Below, one piece after another: positions 1 to 8,589 of a stretch of 40,570 bases of DNA. The notes under the pieces were generated by a model. It saw only the letters and a program-made list of their open reading frames with translations, was not told where the DNA came from and made no database searches. Origin of the DNA: Anammoximicrobium sp032229885 (GTDB lineage Bacteria; Planctomycetota; Planctomycetia; Pirellulales; Pirellulaceae); assembly GCA_032229885.1 (NCBI GenBank), contig JAVYAJ010000244.1, forward strand, positions 1-40,570, in the 5' to 3' direction. How positions within the stretch are numbered: position 1 is the stretch's first letter; every line of letters starts with the position of its first letter. The translations under genes and the position numbers were made by a program.

Positions 1-39
1 ATTGCCTGACTTTTGCGCGGCACAGACGACAGGAAGCGT

Positions 40-172
40 GTTGGCCGAAGGCCATCACCAACGTAGCCTGGGGCAACGCCCCAGGAGTCCGAGATGACAG
101 CAACCGTGTTGGCCGAAGGCCAACATCAACGTGTCACCGCGGCCCAGATGAATATGGCCTTCGGCCAAAAGA
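40..172. repeat. Palindromic intergenic repeat cluster
   Basis: This stretch holds several self-complementary blocks. CCTGGGGC-AAC-GCCCCAGG lies near 68-86, GTTGGCC-GAA-GGCCAAC near 109-125, and TGGCCTTCGGCCA near 155-167. The blocks read as hairpins and recur in the adjacent arm (173-271), near 27990 and at the end of the window. The open frames crossing it come from the repeats and have no protein-like composition. It resembles REP/BIME-type intergenic elements; I do not recognise a named family. Confidence 0.75.
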
Positions 173-271
173 GGCACGCGCGCAGCGCCAGCCCTGGGGC
201 GTTGCCCCAGGCTACGGTGAGCGGAGGCCTTCGGCCAAACAGATTCTTGGGTTGCGGGCGCTGGCCCGCGG
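173..271 (+). repeat. Left arm of ~98-bp inverted repeat
   Basis: About 98 bp here match the reverse complement of 40473-40570 with only about six differences that I can count. The arm includes the hairpin CCTGGGGC-GTT-GCCCCAGG, then GGCCTTCGGCC, then a segment beginning ATTCTTGGGTTGCGGGC. It lies upstream of the aldolase gene. It is probably a multi-copy intergenic element of the genome rather than the end of a 40-kb mobile unit, because partial copies also occur inside the window. Confidence 0.8.
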
Positions 272-549
272 TAGGCTGTTTCCGTGATCTTGCCCGCGAA
301 CTCGCACGTCGGAGCGCAGTCTACAGCCGGGTTCCATCGCGCCGCGGTTGGCTCGCCTCGGGGATCGGCGGGCCATCGTTCGAGTCCGGCGCGACGGACC
401 GAGCCATGCAGAGACGTTTCGGCTTGATCGGTTGGGTTTATACTTCGCGCGGCTCGAAATGGCACTCGGCACGGCGGACTTCAGTTCGCCTTTGTCATAC
501 GGAACCTGACGTTTGCGAGGCCATTCTTACCCGCGCTCGGTATAACACG

Positions 550-1347
550 ATGAAAATCAATACCGCCAAAGAAAAACTGCGTCGCGGCGAGCCTACGTTC
601 GGCACGTGGCTGTCGCTCGGCAACCTGTACGCAGCCCGGATTCTGGCCCGCATGGGCTGGGACTGGCTGACGCTGGATCTGGAACATTCGCCTGTCGATC
701 TCGAACAGGCGGCCGCGATCTTCGGGGCGATCGCCGACGCGGGCTGCGTGCCTCTGGCCCGCGTGCCCGAGGGCAGTCATGCCTGGATCAAACGCGTTTT
801 GGACGCAGGCGCCATGGGTGTCGTCGTGCCCATGGTCGATACGGCCGAACAGGCCGCTGCCGCCATTGCGGCCGCGCGCTTTCCGCCCCAAGGGACGCGC
901 AGCACCGGCGGCGGCCTGCACGCCCTGAACTTTTCCGCCACGCCCGACGAGTACTACACGGCCGCCAACGACCAGATCCTGGTCGTGCTGCAGACCGAAA
1001 GCCCGCGGGGCGTCGCGAACGCCGACGCGATCTACGGCCAGCGCGGATGCGACGCAATCTTCGTCGGACCGTCGGATCTGCGGTTCCAGATGCGCGCCGC
1101 CGATGGCACGTTTCCCACGCCTGACGAGCACGAAGCGATGGTCCAGCAAGTGATCGCGGCCGGGCGGCGCGCCGGCGTGCCGACAGGCATCCACACGATG
1201 GACTCGGACAGCGCCCGGCAACGGGCAGACCAGGGCATGCAGTTCTTGGCTGTGGCCAGCGACCTGAGGCTGATGACGCAACAAGCCGAGACTTTTCTCG
1301 ACGCCCTGTGCCCCGATCGACGGCGGACCCAGACCGCCAAGTATTAG
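550..1347 (+). CDS. HpcH/HpaI-type class II aldolase
   Basis: The 265-aa product matches the HpcH/HpaI family (2-keto-3-deoxy acid / 4-hydroxy-2-oxoheptanedioate aldolases), metal-dependent cytosolic enzymes that cleave or form 2-oxo acids. Visible signatures are DLEHSP with the catalytic-region histidine near residue 42, a glycine-rich AGAMGVVVPMVDT segment, QTESPRG carrying the metal-ligand glutamate, and VGPSDL carrying the metal-ligand aspartate. Length is normal for the family. The frame stays open upstream to position 94, but that part is repeat DNA, so the ATG at 550 is preferred. It has no clear Shine-Dalgarno sequence; a TATAAC at 541-546 sits directly before it, so the start or leader is unusual. 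The substrate cannot be told from sequence, and no pathway partner is adjacent. Confidence 0.85.
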   Translation: MKINTAKEKLRRGEPTFGTWLSLGNLYAARILARMGWDWLTLDLEHSPVDLEQAAAIFGAIADAGCVPLARVPEGSHAWIKRVLDAGAMGVVVPMVDTAEQAAAAIAAARFPPQGTRSTGGGLHALNFSATPDEYYTAANDQILVVLQTESPRGVANADAIYGQRGCDAIFVGPSDLRFQMRAADGTFPTPDEHEAMVQQVIAAGRRAGVPTGIHTMDSDSARQRADQGMQFLAVASDLRLMTQQAETFLDALCPDRRRTQTAKY

Positions 1348-1707
1348 CGCGCCGCGGCCGCGACCCGGGTTCAGCCTCGCTTGATGTCAGCAGGTCGAGA
1401 TGTCGAATCCCGCCCCGTATTAGCCGTCATACGACCTTGTCCGCGAGACTAGACTTAAATGGGGGTTTTTCGAACTCGCGGAAAGACCGGGCCGCTTGCG
1501 CCGCCCTGCTCGAAGCACACCCCACGCGGACGTGATGGCTCGCGAACCAGGGAATTGCCCAATCGTCGCGCGGCACTAGCACCACAAATCAGATTTCTGG
1601 CGCCCGTGTTCGGCAAACGAGATGTCGCGCTGCGTCCGCGTATCGTCGTATTGCGGGTCGCCCGTAGACACGAGCCAAAATTTTCAACAATGCGCTCCCG
1701 CCCCTCA

Positions 1708-1735
1708 TTGACCATCCCCTGGCGTCGGATATACT
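1708..1735 (+). promoter_or_regulatory. Sigma-70-like promoter of the DUF1559 gene
   Basis: TTGACC (1708-1713), a 16-bp spacer and TATACT (1730-1735) form a near-consensus housekeeping promoter about 110 bp upstream of the DUF1559 start. The rest of 1348-1845 shows no gene. It contains one copy of the GAATTGCCCAA core at 1552-1562, which also occurs downstream of gyrB and of the rsmD-like gene. Confidence 0.55.
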
Positions 1736-1845
1736 CTTTCTCTTGTTGATACTGTGTTTCACTATCAATAAGCTATGGCCCTCCGTTGAGGTGGCGCCGG
1801 GCATATTTGGCGATTACCGGCCGCTTGGCCGATTTGCAAAGGAAA

Positions 1846-2877
1846 ATGTCGATGTCCAGACGTTCCGCGATCAGGCGGGGTTTCACACTTGTCGAGTTGT
1901 TGGTCGTCATTGCGATCATCGGCGTGTTGGTCGCGCTGCTGTTGCCCGCCGTCCAGGCGGCGCGCGAAGCGGCTCGACGTACCCAATGCGCAAACAACCT
2001 CAAACAGGTCGTACTCGCCGCGCACAACTATATGGACAGCATGAACTGTGTTCCCCCTTTCTCGTGCTTGCCGCCTCCCGGGACTACCGGATCGTTTTGG
2101 TCGCTCCAAGCGCGGATCTTGCCCTACTTGGAACAGGCTAATTTGCAGGATTTGATTGATTTCCAGTACAGCTACAAAGACACTGTGAATGCCCCGCAAC
2201 ACGCGGAAGTCACGAGGATGAAGATCCCGACGTACGTCTGTCCCAGCGAGGTTCAAGCGCGCGAGCGGCCGTCGTCCAGCCCCACGGGACCATCGCACTT
2301 TCCGCTGACCTATGGCGCGAACGTAGGTACCTGGATGGTGTTTGATCCCGTTACAGGACGGGTCGGAGACGGTGCGTTTGTGGTGAACCAGCGGCTGAAC
2401 GATCGGGCGTACGTCGACGGGATGAGCAATACGCTGGCGTTCGCCGAGGTCAAGGCCTATCAGGCCAATGTGAAGCCCGGAGTCCCGGCCGGGGCGAACG
2501 AGCCCGTACCGCCGACGGCCGCCGCGATCGCTGCGCTCGCTGGGTCCGCGACGATCAGCGGAACCGGCCATACCGAATGGGTCGACGGCAAAGTCTACGA
2601 GACCGGGGTTACCGCGGCACTGACGCCCAACACCGTCGTTCCCGTGACGACCGGCGGGGTCGCGTATGATTTGGACGTGATCTCGAACAAAGAGAGCACC
2701 GCCAACACCTCGCCGACTTATGCAGCCGTTACCGCGCGTAGCTACCATCCCGGGATCGTCCAGACTGCTTTGATGGACGGCTCGACTCGATCGGTCAGCA
2801 GCAGCGTGGACACCCGGGTCTGGCGAGCGGGCGCGACCCGAGCCGGCAGCGAGGCCGAAGGAGCGTCCCAACTATAG
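1846..2877 (+). CDS. DUF1559 prepilin-like protein
   Basis: The 343-aa protein has the planctomycete DUF1559 architecture. A type-IV-prepilin-like N-terminus (basic residues, then GFTLVELLVVIAI, cleavage expected between G and F) is followed by a hydrophobic helix and the conserved AREAARRTQCANNLKQ segment. The C-terminal end has the family's HPG...DGS...R pattern (SYHPGIVQTALMDGSTRSV) before VDTRVWRAGATRAGSE. It is probably exported and anchored like a pseudopilin; the function of DUF1559 proteins is not established. The ATG at 1846 is chosen because AAAGGA precedes it and it gives a short basic leader. An ATG at 1852 is possible. An in-frame upstream ATG at 1786 would bury the prepilin leader. 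A strong promoter lies upstream and no operon partner is present. Confidence 0.92.
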   Translation: MSMSRRSAIRRGFTLVELLVVIAIIGVLVALLLPAVQAAREAARRTQCANNLKQVVLAAHNYMDSMNCVPPFSCLPPPGTTGSFWSLQARILPYLEQANLQDLIDFQYSYKDTVNAPQHAEVTRMKIPTYVCPSEVQARERPSSSPTGPSHFPLTYGANVGTWMVFDPVTGRVGDGAFVVNQRLNDRAYVDGMSNTLAFAEVKAYQANVKPGVPAGANEPVPPTAAAIAALAGSATISGTGHTEWVDGKVYETGVTAALTPNTVVPVTTGGVAYDLDVISNKESTANTSPTYAAVTARSYHPGIVQTALMDGSTRSVSSSVDTRVWRAGATRAGSEAEGASQL

Positions 2878-2924
2878 TCGTCGTCCGCAAAGTCCGCGTT
2901 GCCTTGCATATTGTACGCACGTGG

Positions 2925-3022
2925 CGGCAACCCGAAACGCCGCCTGCCGGACCGTAGCAGCGGCATCTTGCCGCTGCGCAGCGCAATCCCGTGACGGCAA
3001 CCCGAAATGTCGCCTGCCGGAC
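2925..3022. repeat. Two 28-bp direct repeats around a hairpin
   Basis: Two 28-bp copies (2925-2952 and 2995-3022) begin CGGCAACCCGAAA and end CGCCTGCCGGAC, differing at only a few bases. Between them is a perfect hairpin: CAGCGGCA (2958-2965), loop TCT, TGCCGCTG (2969-2976). It lies between two convergent genes (DUF1559 on +, CBM9-like on -), so it may help end transcription, but there is no T tract. It looks like an interspersed intergenic repeat. Confidence 0.7.
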
Positions 3023-3112
3023 GGACAGGCAACTCAAAGTCCGCCGCACACGCTCTCCCTTGGGACGCCAGCCCGCCAATCTCGCGCCGTTGCGGACCGG
3101 CCGTGCGGTAAC

Positions 3113-3808
3113 TCAACCCGAACGCTTTCGCGATGGACGGTCGGATCGCGTCTGCTCGGCCACCAGTTCCAAGCTTCCCCACAGACTCGGATCCTTATCG
3201 ATCGGAAACTCGGGACCCAGGCTGAACGTTTGCCTCCCTAGCTCGTTGTCTACCACGACATAGGTAAATCCCAGCCGCGGATGTTCGAGCGGATCAAAGC
3301 CGGTCAGTGCCTGCGCCGGCACATAGGCGCGCAGCCGGTATCCGTGCGTGTCGAGCCTGGCGCTGACTCGCAACATGTTCTCTGCCAACGGTTTGGGTTC
3401 GCCTCGATTTCGCTCGATGACCAGCAGTCGGCCTAGCGGGCGATCTTGCGCCCAGCCCCCGCCCGTGGGCAGAAACGCAAAGCGGTGGCAGAATTGGGTC
3501 GCCCGATGGATGTTATGCGTGTCACGCGTGTCGATCCACACGTGCAGGCCATCGCTGTCCTCGATCCGTGTCGCGCGACACCAGGGGCGCTGTCGCTTGC
3601 CCGTCACGGCCAGCGTGAATAGCAGTCCGTTTTCGCTCCACGCGCATCTCAAATCGGCGAATTTCGGTCGTCCTTCGAGTTCGCCGAAACTGGGCATCAC
3701 GTACGCCATACCCAGCTCTTCATCGCCGGCCGTCCGGGCCGGATCGCACCGATGGCAAGGCACGGAAAATCGAAACAAGAATGTCGGATCCAGCAACGCC
3801 CCGTCCAT
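3113..3808 (-). CDS. CBM9/DOMON-like beta-sandwich protein
   Basis: The predicted 231-aa product looks like a single beta-sandwich of the carbohydrate-binding-module-9/DOMON-like class. Segments such as CAWSENGLLFTLAV, DSDGLHVWIDTRDTHNIHRA and HPRLGFTYVVVDNELG fit this fold, in which the DGLxVWIDTR strand is typical. No signal peptide is seen from the chosen ATG (3808), so it is likely cytosolic, or the start is misplaced. The frame is open to 4012, but residues before the ATG are Arg-rich and not protein-like. A weak AGGA lies before the ATG. Ligand and role are unknown. It is monocistronic and convergent with the DUF1559 gene. Confidence 0.7.
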   Translation of the reverse strand: MDGALLDPTFLFRFSVPCHRCDPARTAGDEELGMAYVMPSFGELEGRPKFADLRCAWSENGLLFTLAVTGKRQRPWCRATRIEDSDGLHVWIDTRDTHNIHRATQFCHRFAFLPTGGGWAQDRPLGRLLVIERNRGEPKPLAENMLRVSARLDTHGYRLRAYVPAQALTGFDPLEHPRLGFTYVVVDNELGRQTFSLGPEFPIDKDPSLWGSLELVAEQTRSDRPSRKRSG

Positions 3809-4331
3809 GCCATCTGTCCTGACCGCAAAACCATAGTCGAATTGTCTATCCCGCCAGACGTATCGAGTTCGACGCACGACTATCGAGTCTGACGCCACCC
3901 CCTGCCGGCGACCGACCGCATCGCGACACAGGCGCCATCGCGCGGTGATCGCGCGTCTCGGCGCGATTCGATTTGCGACGATCGTCGGTCTACGATGACC
4001 ACAGCCCGTCACGCGTCGCCACGGCAGCCGCCCGGTATACTATAGATCGGCACTCCACGGGTGTTTTTGCGCCGCTTCGCGTGGTGGACGATGACACGAT
4101 CGCATAAAGTCTCGCAGCCTGATCTCCGGTCCCGCAGGTGCAGCCCAGTTGGCTGCGCACGTGTGGTGCGCTCGCGTAAATCGGAGAATCAGCGCGTCAT
4201 GGGCCGTCGCCTGGGTTGATCTTAATCGGTCGGTGTGCCATTCGCCAGCCTCCGCGTATGCGTCGGAGAAATGCGCGGTTTGCGGCAGTCCATCTCGAAG
4301 GTTTTCCCGCTTCGCCTGAAAACAGGTCAGT
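3809..4331. other. Intergenic gap without recognised gene
   Basis: About 520 bp separate two divergently transcribed genes (CBM9-like on -, cysteine desulfurase on +). The only signal I see is TATACT at 4036-4041 inside an AT-richer run (TATACTATAGA), a possible -10 element for either strand without a convincing -35. No RNA gene or conserved reading frame was recognised. Confidence 0.4.
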
Positions 4332-5489
4332 ATGGACACGATTTATCTCGACAACAACGCTACGACTCGGATCGATGCGCGTGTGGCTCGGGCGATGCTC
4401 GAGTGTCAGCTTGCCGGATACGCCAATCCGGCCAGTCAGCACGCCGCGGGGCGACGTGCGCGGCGGGTGCTCGAACAGGCTCGCGAGACCGTCCAGCGGA
4501 TTCTCGGGTGTCACCTTGCCGACATTCGGGCTGATCGCCTCGTGTTCACCAGCGGTGGAACAGAGGCCAATAATTTGGCGATCTTGGGATTGGCAGGGCA
4601 GCCTCCCGGCCGGGTGTTGATCTCGGCGATCGAGCATCCCAGCGTCACGGGCCCCGCCGAACATCTCGCTCGTCTGGGCTTCGACGTTCAGCGGATCCGT
4701 GTCGCGTCGGACGGAGTTGTCCAGATCGACCATCTGCATGAGCTGCTGCGGCCCGATACGCGACTGGTCAGCGTGATGCTGGGCAACAACGAGACCGGCG
4801 TGCTGCAGCCGATCGAACAGATCGCCGCGATCTGTGCCCGCTGGGGCGTCCCGGTGCATACGGACGCCGTCCAGGTCGTCGGCAAGCTGCGCGTCTCGTT
4901 CCGCGCGCTGGGCGTTGCGGCCATGTCGCTGACGGCACACAAGCTGCACGGACCCCGTGGCGTGGGAGCGCTGGTCGTTCGCGCCGACGCACCGATTCGA
5001 CCGATCCTGTTTGGCGGCGCCGCCCAGGACGGCCTGCGGCCCGGGACCGAAGCGGTCGCGCTGGCCGTCGGCCTCTGCCGGGCGCTCGAGCTCTGGGCGG
5101 CCCAGGCCGAGGCTCGTCGTCAGCGGATGACCGCCTTGCGCCATCGCCTGGAACGCGCCATTCGCGCCCGCCATCCCGACGTCGTGATCAACGGCAGCGC
5201 CGCGCCACGGCTGCCGCACGTGACCAGTCTCTGTTTCCCCGGAATCGAGCGGCAAGCGCTGATGATGGCGCTGGACGTTGCGGGAATCGCCTGTTCCAAC
5301 GGAGCGGCGTGCGCCAGCGGGTCCAGCGAGCCTTCGCCCGTGCTGCTGGCGATGGGTCTGGACCCGGAAATCGTCGCCGGCTCGATACGACTGAGCCTGG
5401 GCGCCGATTCGACGGACGTCGAAATCGACGAGGTTTCCCGTCGCATCTGTCGAGTGGTTAACAATTTACGCACGGCGTCCGCCGTCTGA
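4332..5489 (+). CDS. Cysteine desulfurase (NifS/IscS family)
   Basis: The 385-aa PLP enzyme takes sulfur from L-cysteine as a persulfide for Fe-S cluster or thiolation pathways. The N-terminus has the family signature YLDNNATTR; TSGGTEANN and GNNETG follow. HTDAVQ contributes the PLP-ring aspartate, and TAHKLHGPRG holds the Schiff-base lysine at about residue 206. The loop SNGAACASGSSEPS contains the active-site cysteine in the group I, NifS/IscS-like arrangement. Length is normal. AGG lies a few bases upstream of the ATG. No iscU, nifU or thiI-like gene is next to it, so the acceptor is unknown. The downstream dnaA gene has its own promoter. Confidence 0.93.
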   Translation: MDTIYLDNNATTRIDARVARAMLECQLAGYANPASQHAAGRRARRVLEQARETVQRILGCHLADIRADRLVFTSGGTEANNLAILGLAGQPPGRVLISAIEHPSVTGPAEHLARLGFDVQRIRVASDGVVQIDHLHELLRPDTRLVSVMLGNNETGVLQPIEQIAAICARWGVPVHTDAVQVVGKLRVSFRALGVAAMSLTAHKLHGPRGVGALVVRADAPIRPILFGGAAQDGLRPGTEAVALAVGLCRALELWAAQAEARRQRMTALRHRLERAIRARHPDVVINGSAAPRLPHVTSLCFPGIERQALMMALDVAGIACSNGAACASGSSEPSPVLLAMGLDPEIVAGSIRLSLGADSTDVEIDEVSRRICRVVNNLRTASAV

Positions 5490-5551
5490 TCCAGTCGCCG
5501 ATCGATCGCTGTCATCAGCCCTCGCGCGGGCTGTTTCTCAGCGATCTCGTC

Positions 5552-5586
5552 TCGTCATAAACGCAAAAATGGATATAATTTGCGTT
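5552..5586 (+). promoter_or_regulatory. dnaA promoter with operator-like palindrome
   Basis: A perfect TATAAT (5574-5579) is preceded by TCGTCA (5552-5557) at 16 bp. The inverted repeat AACGCAAA (5560-5567) / TTTGCGTT (5579-5586), spaced 11 bp apart, brackets the -10 element, so a bound dimer would block RNA polymerase. The arms are unlike DnaA boxes. The same ACGCAA core occurs twice just upstream of gyrB. Confidence 0.6.
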
Positions 5587-5636
5587 AGTTGAGAAGCGAT
5601 TCTCGGGGACTTCGATTTCGTGGCGGAAGCCGGACC

Positions 5637-6722
5637 ATGGTCGGCAGCGTATTTTCTATCAAATCCGACAGCGATGGCCCGCTACGCCTTGGGCGCAAGC
5701 AGGCCGCGGACATGCTATTGTCCGAGTACATTGGCGGCGCCGAGAATATCCTCGTGGCCACGGCCGTCGATGCCGTCTTACAAGATCCGCCGCGATTTAA
5801 TCCGATCGTGTTCTTTGGGCCGGTCGGCACGGGCAAGTCGCTGCTCGTACAACTGATCGTTGCCCGCAGCAAGCGCGACAGCCGATCCGCTCGCACATTT
5901 GTGATCACCGGGGCAGATTTTGCGCGGGAATACGCCCATGCGATCGAGACGGATTCGCTGCCCGATTTTCGCGCCAAATGCCGCCGCGCCAGCCTGCTGG
6001 CCATCGACGACCTGCACGAGATCGGCGACAAGCGCGGAGCGCAGAATGAACTCGTTCGGACGATCGACGCGATGGTCGACAGTGGTCGGCGGGTGGTGGC
6101 GACGCTGCCTCAATCGCCCGCCGAGACGAGCGTGCTGCTGCCGGGGCTTGCCAGTCGGCTCGGCGCGGGGTTGTCCGTGCCGTTGGAGCCTCCCGGTCCC
6201 GCGGCCCGTCGCCGCATTGTCCGCTCGCTCGCCACCACGCGGGGTTTCGCCCTATCCAGGCGCGTGGTCGATCTGATCGCCTCGGACGCCTTGGCCGACG
6301 CGATCAAGCCGCCGACCGTCCCGCGGTTGCTGCAAACGCTGGTTCGCCTCGAAGACGTCTCGTTTGACGATCATCCGGAGATCAACGCGCAGCACCTGCG
6401 CCGATATTTGCAACCTCCGCCCGAAGAAGACGAGCGGCAACTGAAATCGATCACCCAGCAGGTCTCGAAGTATTTCAAGTTGCGAGCCAACGATCTGCGC
6501 GGCAAGACACGGCAGCAGCGCGTGGTCCGTGCTCGAGGCGTCGCGATGTTTCTGGCCCGTCGATTGACTGGACACAGCCTGGAATACGTCGGACGACACT
6601 ACGGCAACCGCGATCACACCACGGTCTTGCACGCCTGCCGCAAGATCGAATCGCTGCTCGAAACGGAACCAGCGATCCGACAGGCGGTCACCGACCTGAC
6701 GCTCCAATTGAACGAACCATGA
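5637..6722 (+). CDS. dnaA: Chromosomal replication initiator DnaA (short form)
   Basis: The 361-aa protein carries the DnaA AAA+ core and the DNA-binding domain IV but lacks the usual N-terminal domain I and linker. Walker A is GPVGTGKS (residues about 61-68), Walker B LLAIDDLHEI, and the segment PGLASRLGAGLSVPLEPP matches the DnaA arginine-rich region. Near the C-terminus, EYVGRHYGNRDHTTVLHACRKIE-type sequence is the hallmark DnaA-box-binding helix-turn-helix. An in-frame TTG at 5589 would add 16 Arg-rich residues; the ATG at 5637 is preferred, though its ribosome site is weak. It should open oriC and help load the replicative helicase. The missing domain I implies a different loading contact. 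dnaN, dciA and gyrB follow on the same strand. Confidence 0.88.
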   Translation: MVGSVFSIKSDSDGPLRLGRKQAADMLLSEYIGGAENILVATAVDAVLQDPPRFNPIVFFGPVGTGKSLLVQLIVARSKRDSRSARTFVITGADFAREYAHAIETDSLPDFRAKCRRASLLAIDDLHEIGDKRGAQNELVRTIDAMVDSGRRVVATLPQSPAETSVLLPGLASRLGAGLSVPLEPPGPAARRRIVRSLATTRGFALSRRVVDLIASDALADAIKPPTVPRLLQTLVRLEDVSFDDHPEINAQHLRRYLQPPPEEDERQLKSITQQVSKYFKLRANDLRGKTRQQRVVRARGVAMFLARRLTGHSLEYVGRHYGNRDHTTVLHACRKIESLLETEPAIRQAVTDLTLQLNEP

Positions 6723-7000
6723 GCCCGCCGAACGAACCGGTGGCTCGCGACGGACGATCGCCCCCGGCCTCGCGCGAGCCTCGGTCGCGGCTCGACGTGC
6801 GAACCGAGACCGTTGAACCGACACTGCCGTAGGCCACGAAGGCGGGCTCGGATGTCTTGGGACGCGCCAGCGCACGACGCGCCCCCCGCGACGACGATCG
6901 ATGGCTCGCCGGCATCGCCCTTGGCCCGACCGCCCGAAACGTGCTGTTGAATACCGCTGGTTCGCTCCGTTGGCGAACGCGGCGACCGTTGTGAAAAACG

Positions 7001-7040
7001 CGTCGATTGCCTGTCGATGTGCGTCGATGCCTGTCGATGT
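7001..7040 (+). repeat. Helically phased TCGAT repeats (iteron-like)
   Basis: Four roughly 10-bp units run in tandem: CGTCGATTGC, CTGTCGATGT, GCGTCGATGC and CTGTCGATGT. TCGAT begins at 7003, 7014, 7024 and 7034, placing each copy on the same face of the helix. Two inverted CATCGACAG copies follow at 7081 and 7193. They may be low-affinity initiator sites or sites for another origin protein. Confidence 0.6.
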
Positions 7041-7123
7041 CCGAACCGTCCGAGTCGCGGCCGCCGATTCTAGCGACGGGCATCGACAGACCATGAACGA
7101 TCCGGCAACATTCGACCAACGGG

Positions 7124-7132
7124 TTATCCACC
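7124..7132 (+). promoter_or_regulatory. DnaA box (TTATCCACC)
   Basis: The sequence matches the TTATCCACA consensus at eight of nine positions and lies in the dnaA-dnaN gap. It is the only good match I found there by eye. Confidence 0.55.
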
Positions 7133-7289
7133 GTCGCGGGACTGTGCTTAACTGCTTGAAACATGACGACTTGGCTTCGTGAATCGAAGGTCCATCGACA
7201 GCACGTCGCGCAACACTCATACTGCTAACAAGAAATGATATTACAGAATAGAAGGACGAACCCGAACGACAGCTCCGAGGTTTTGAAGC

Positions 7290-8408
7290 ATGGAAATTAG
7301 TTGCAATCGAGATAAACTGTGGGCCGCCTTCCAGAAAGCGGCGATCGTCGCCCCAACCCGCAGTCCGAAGCCGATTCTACAGAGCGTAAAACTCGAAGTC
7401 GGCGAGCAAGGCGCGGCGTTCTTGGCGACCGACATGGAGATGGGCGTGCGCGTTCAGGTCGCCGAGGTGACGACGACCGCTGCGGGCAGCGTCGTGCTGC
7501 CCGTCAGCCAGTTCGGATCGATCTTGCGGGAGAGTTCCGACGAGACGTTGCGGCTCGAGGTCGAACCCAACGGGGCCCGCATCCGGGGCGCCCGCAGCCG
7601 CTTTACGCTGCCGATTCAGAATCCGGACGATTTTCCGTTTGTCGCGGACTTCGACGCCCAGAAATATCACACGGTGTCCGCGCGGCTGTTTCGGGAACTG
7701 ATCCGTCGAACGCTGTTCGCCACGGACACCGAGAGCTTGCGCTACGCCTTGGGCGGCGTGTTGCTCGAGATGGAGGGGGACGGGATCATCGCCGTAGCGA
7801 CGGACGGCCGACGGCTGGCCAAGATGTTGGGCGCGGCGCAAGCCGTCGCCGAGCATGGCACCAGCGACATGACGACCATCGTGCCGCATCGTTCGATGCA
7901 ATTGATCGAGCGAGTGCTGGGCGACGAGGAAGGCGAGATCGACATCGCAGCCAGGGCCAACGATGTGTTGATCCGCACCGCGAACACGGTCATCTACACG
8001 CGGTTGGTCGAAGGCAAGTTCCCAAAGTGGCGCGACGTGTTTCCGCAACGAACGCAAGCGACGCGAATCGACGTCCAGGTCGGTCCGGTCTACGCGGCCT
8101 TGCGTCAGGCGGCGATCGTGACGGACGAAGAGAGCCGCGGAATCGACTTTCAGTTCGAACCCGGAAAACTGGTCTTGAAGGCCAGCGCGGCGGACAAGGG
8201 CGACGCCGAGGTCGAGGTGCCGATCGAGTACGAGGCCGGGACGCTCACCGTGAGGCTGGACCATCGCTATGTCAGCGATTTCCTGCGGGCCTTGGACCAC
8301 GAAAAGTCATTTACGATTGAAATCGAGAACCAAGAGAGCGCGGCGCTGTTCAGCACCGAGGATGGTTACGGATACGTGGTGATGCCCTTGGCCCGCGACG
8401 GGAAGTGA
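7290..8408 (+). CDS. dnaN: DNA polymerase III beta subunit (sliding clamp)
   Basis: The 372-aa product has the typical length of the bacterial beta clamp, which dimerises into a ring and tethers the polymerase to DNA. The N-terminal domain starts MEISCNRDKLWAAFQKA and continues with PILQSVKLEV and LATDMEMGVRV. The middle domain includes YALGGVLLEM and VATDGRRLAKM, the standard clamp-loader-facing repeat. The C-terminal domain has YVSDFLRALD and ends VVMPLARDGK, matching the family's conserved VMPxR-like terminus. A GAGG lies about 10 bp before the ATG. It follows the putative oriC, as in many bacteria. Confidence 0.97.
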   Translation: MEISCNRDKLWAAFQKAAIVAPTRSPKPILQSVKLEVGEQGAAFLATDMEMGVRVQVAEVTTTAAGSVVLPVSQFGSILRESSDETLRLEVEPNGARIRGARSRFTLPIQNPDDFPFVADFDAQKYHTVSARLFRELIRRTLFATDTESLRYALGGVLLEMEGDGIIAVATDGRRLAKMLGAAQAVAEHGTSDMTTIVPHRSMQLIERVLGDEEGEIDIAARANDVLIRTANTVIYTRLVEGKFPKWRDVFPQRTQATRIDVQVGPVYAALRQAAIVTDEESRGIDFQFEPGKLVLKASAADKGDAEVEVPIEYEAGTLTVRLDHRYVSDFLRALDHEKSFTIEIENQESAALFSTEDGYGYVVMPLARDGK

Positions 8409-8471
8409 ACGCGACGCGGACAGGCGACAAGCCTCGCCGGTGCGAAGCGCTCCGTGAAACGCGTCTTCGGC

Positions 8472-8491
8472 GCGCGGACTTCGGTCCGCGC
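8472..8491 (+). terminator. UUCG-capped hairpin downstream of dnaN
   Basis: GCGCGGAC (8472-8479), loop TTCG and GTCCGCGC (8484-8491) form a perfect 8-bp stem with the very stable UUCG tetraloop, about 65 bp after the dnaN stop. No T tract follows, so it may act as an mRNA 3'-end stabiliser or weak terminator. The rest of 8409-8589 shows nothing else. Confidence 0.4.
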
Positions 8492-8589
8492 TGGCCGCGG
8501 GATCGGATGTTCGCGCGGTCCGTTTCAGCCGCGCACGAGATCGGGCCGACCGCGATCGCGACGGGGCGCCGCCTCCTGCAAAGACGACC

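Larger units (their letters stand above)
6723..7289. other. Putative replication origin (oriC)
   Basis: This 567-bp gene-free stretch between dnaA and dnaN is the classical oriC position. It holds one near-consensus DnaA box, TTATCCACC, at 7124-7132. A run of TCGAT cores lies at 7003, 7014, 7024 and 7034, about one helical turn apart. The 9-mer CTGTCGATG occurs at 7011-7019 and 7031-7039, and its reverse complement at 7081-7089 and 7193-7201. A roughly 40-bp AT-rich tract (about 7215-7255, about one third GC by my count) just before dnaN could be the unwinding element. That it is oriC is inferred from gene order and these motifs. Confidence 0.65.

Noticed and set aside
94..549. Upstream extension of the aldolase reading frame
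   Set aside because: It is translated palindromic repeat with Arg/Ser/Gly-rich composition; the family domain starts at the ATG at 550.
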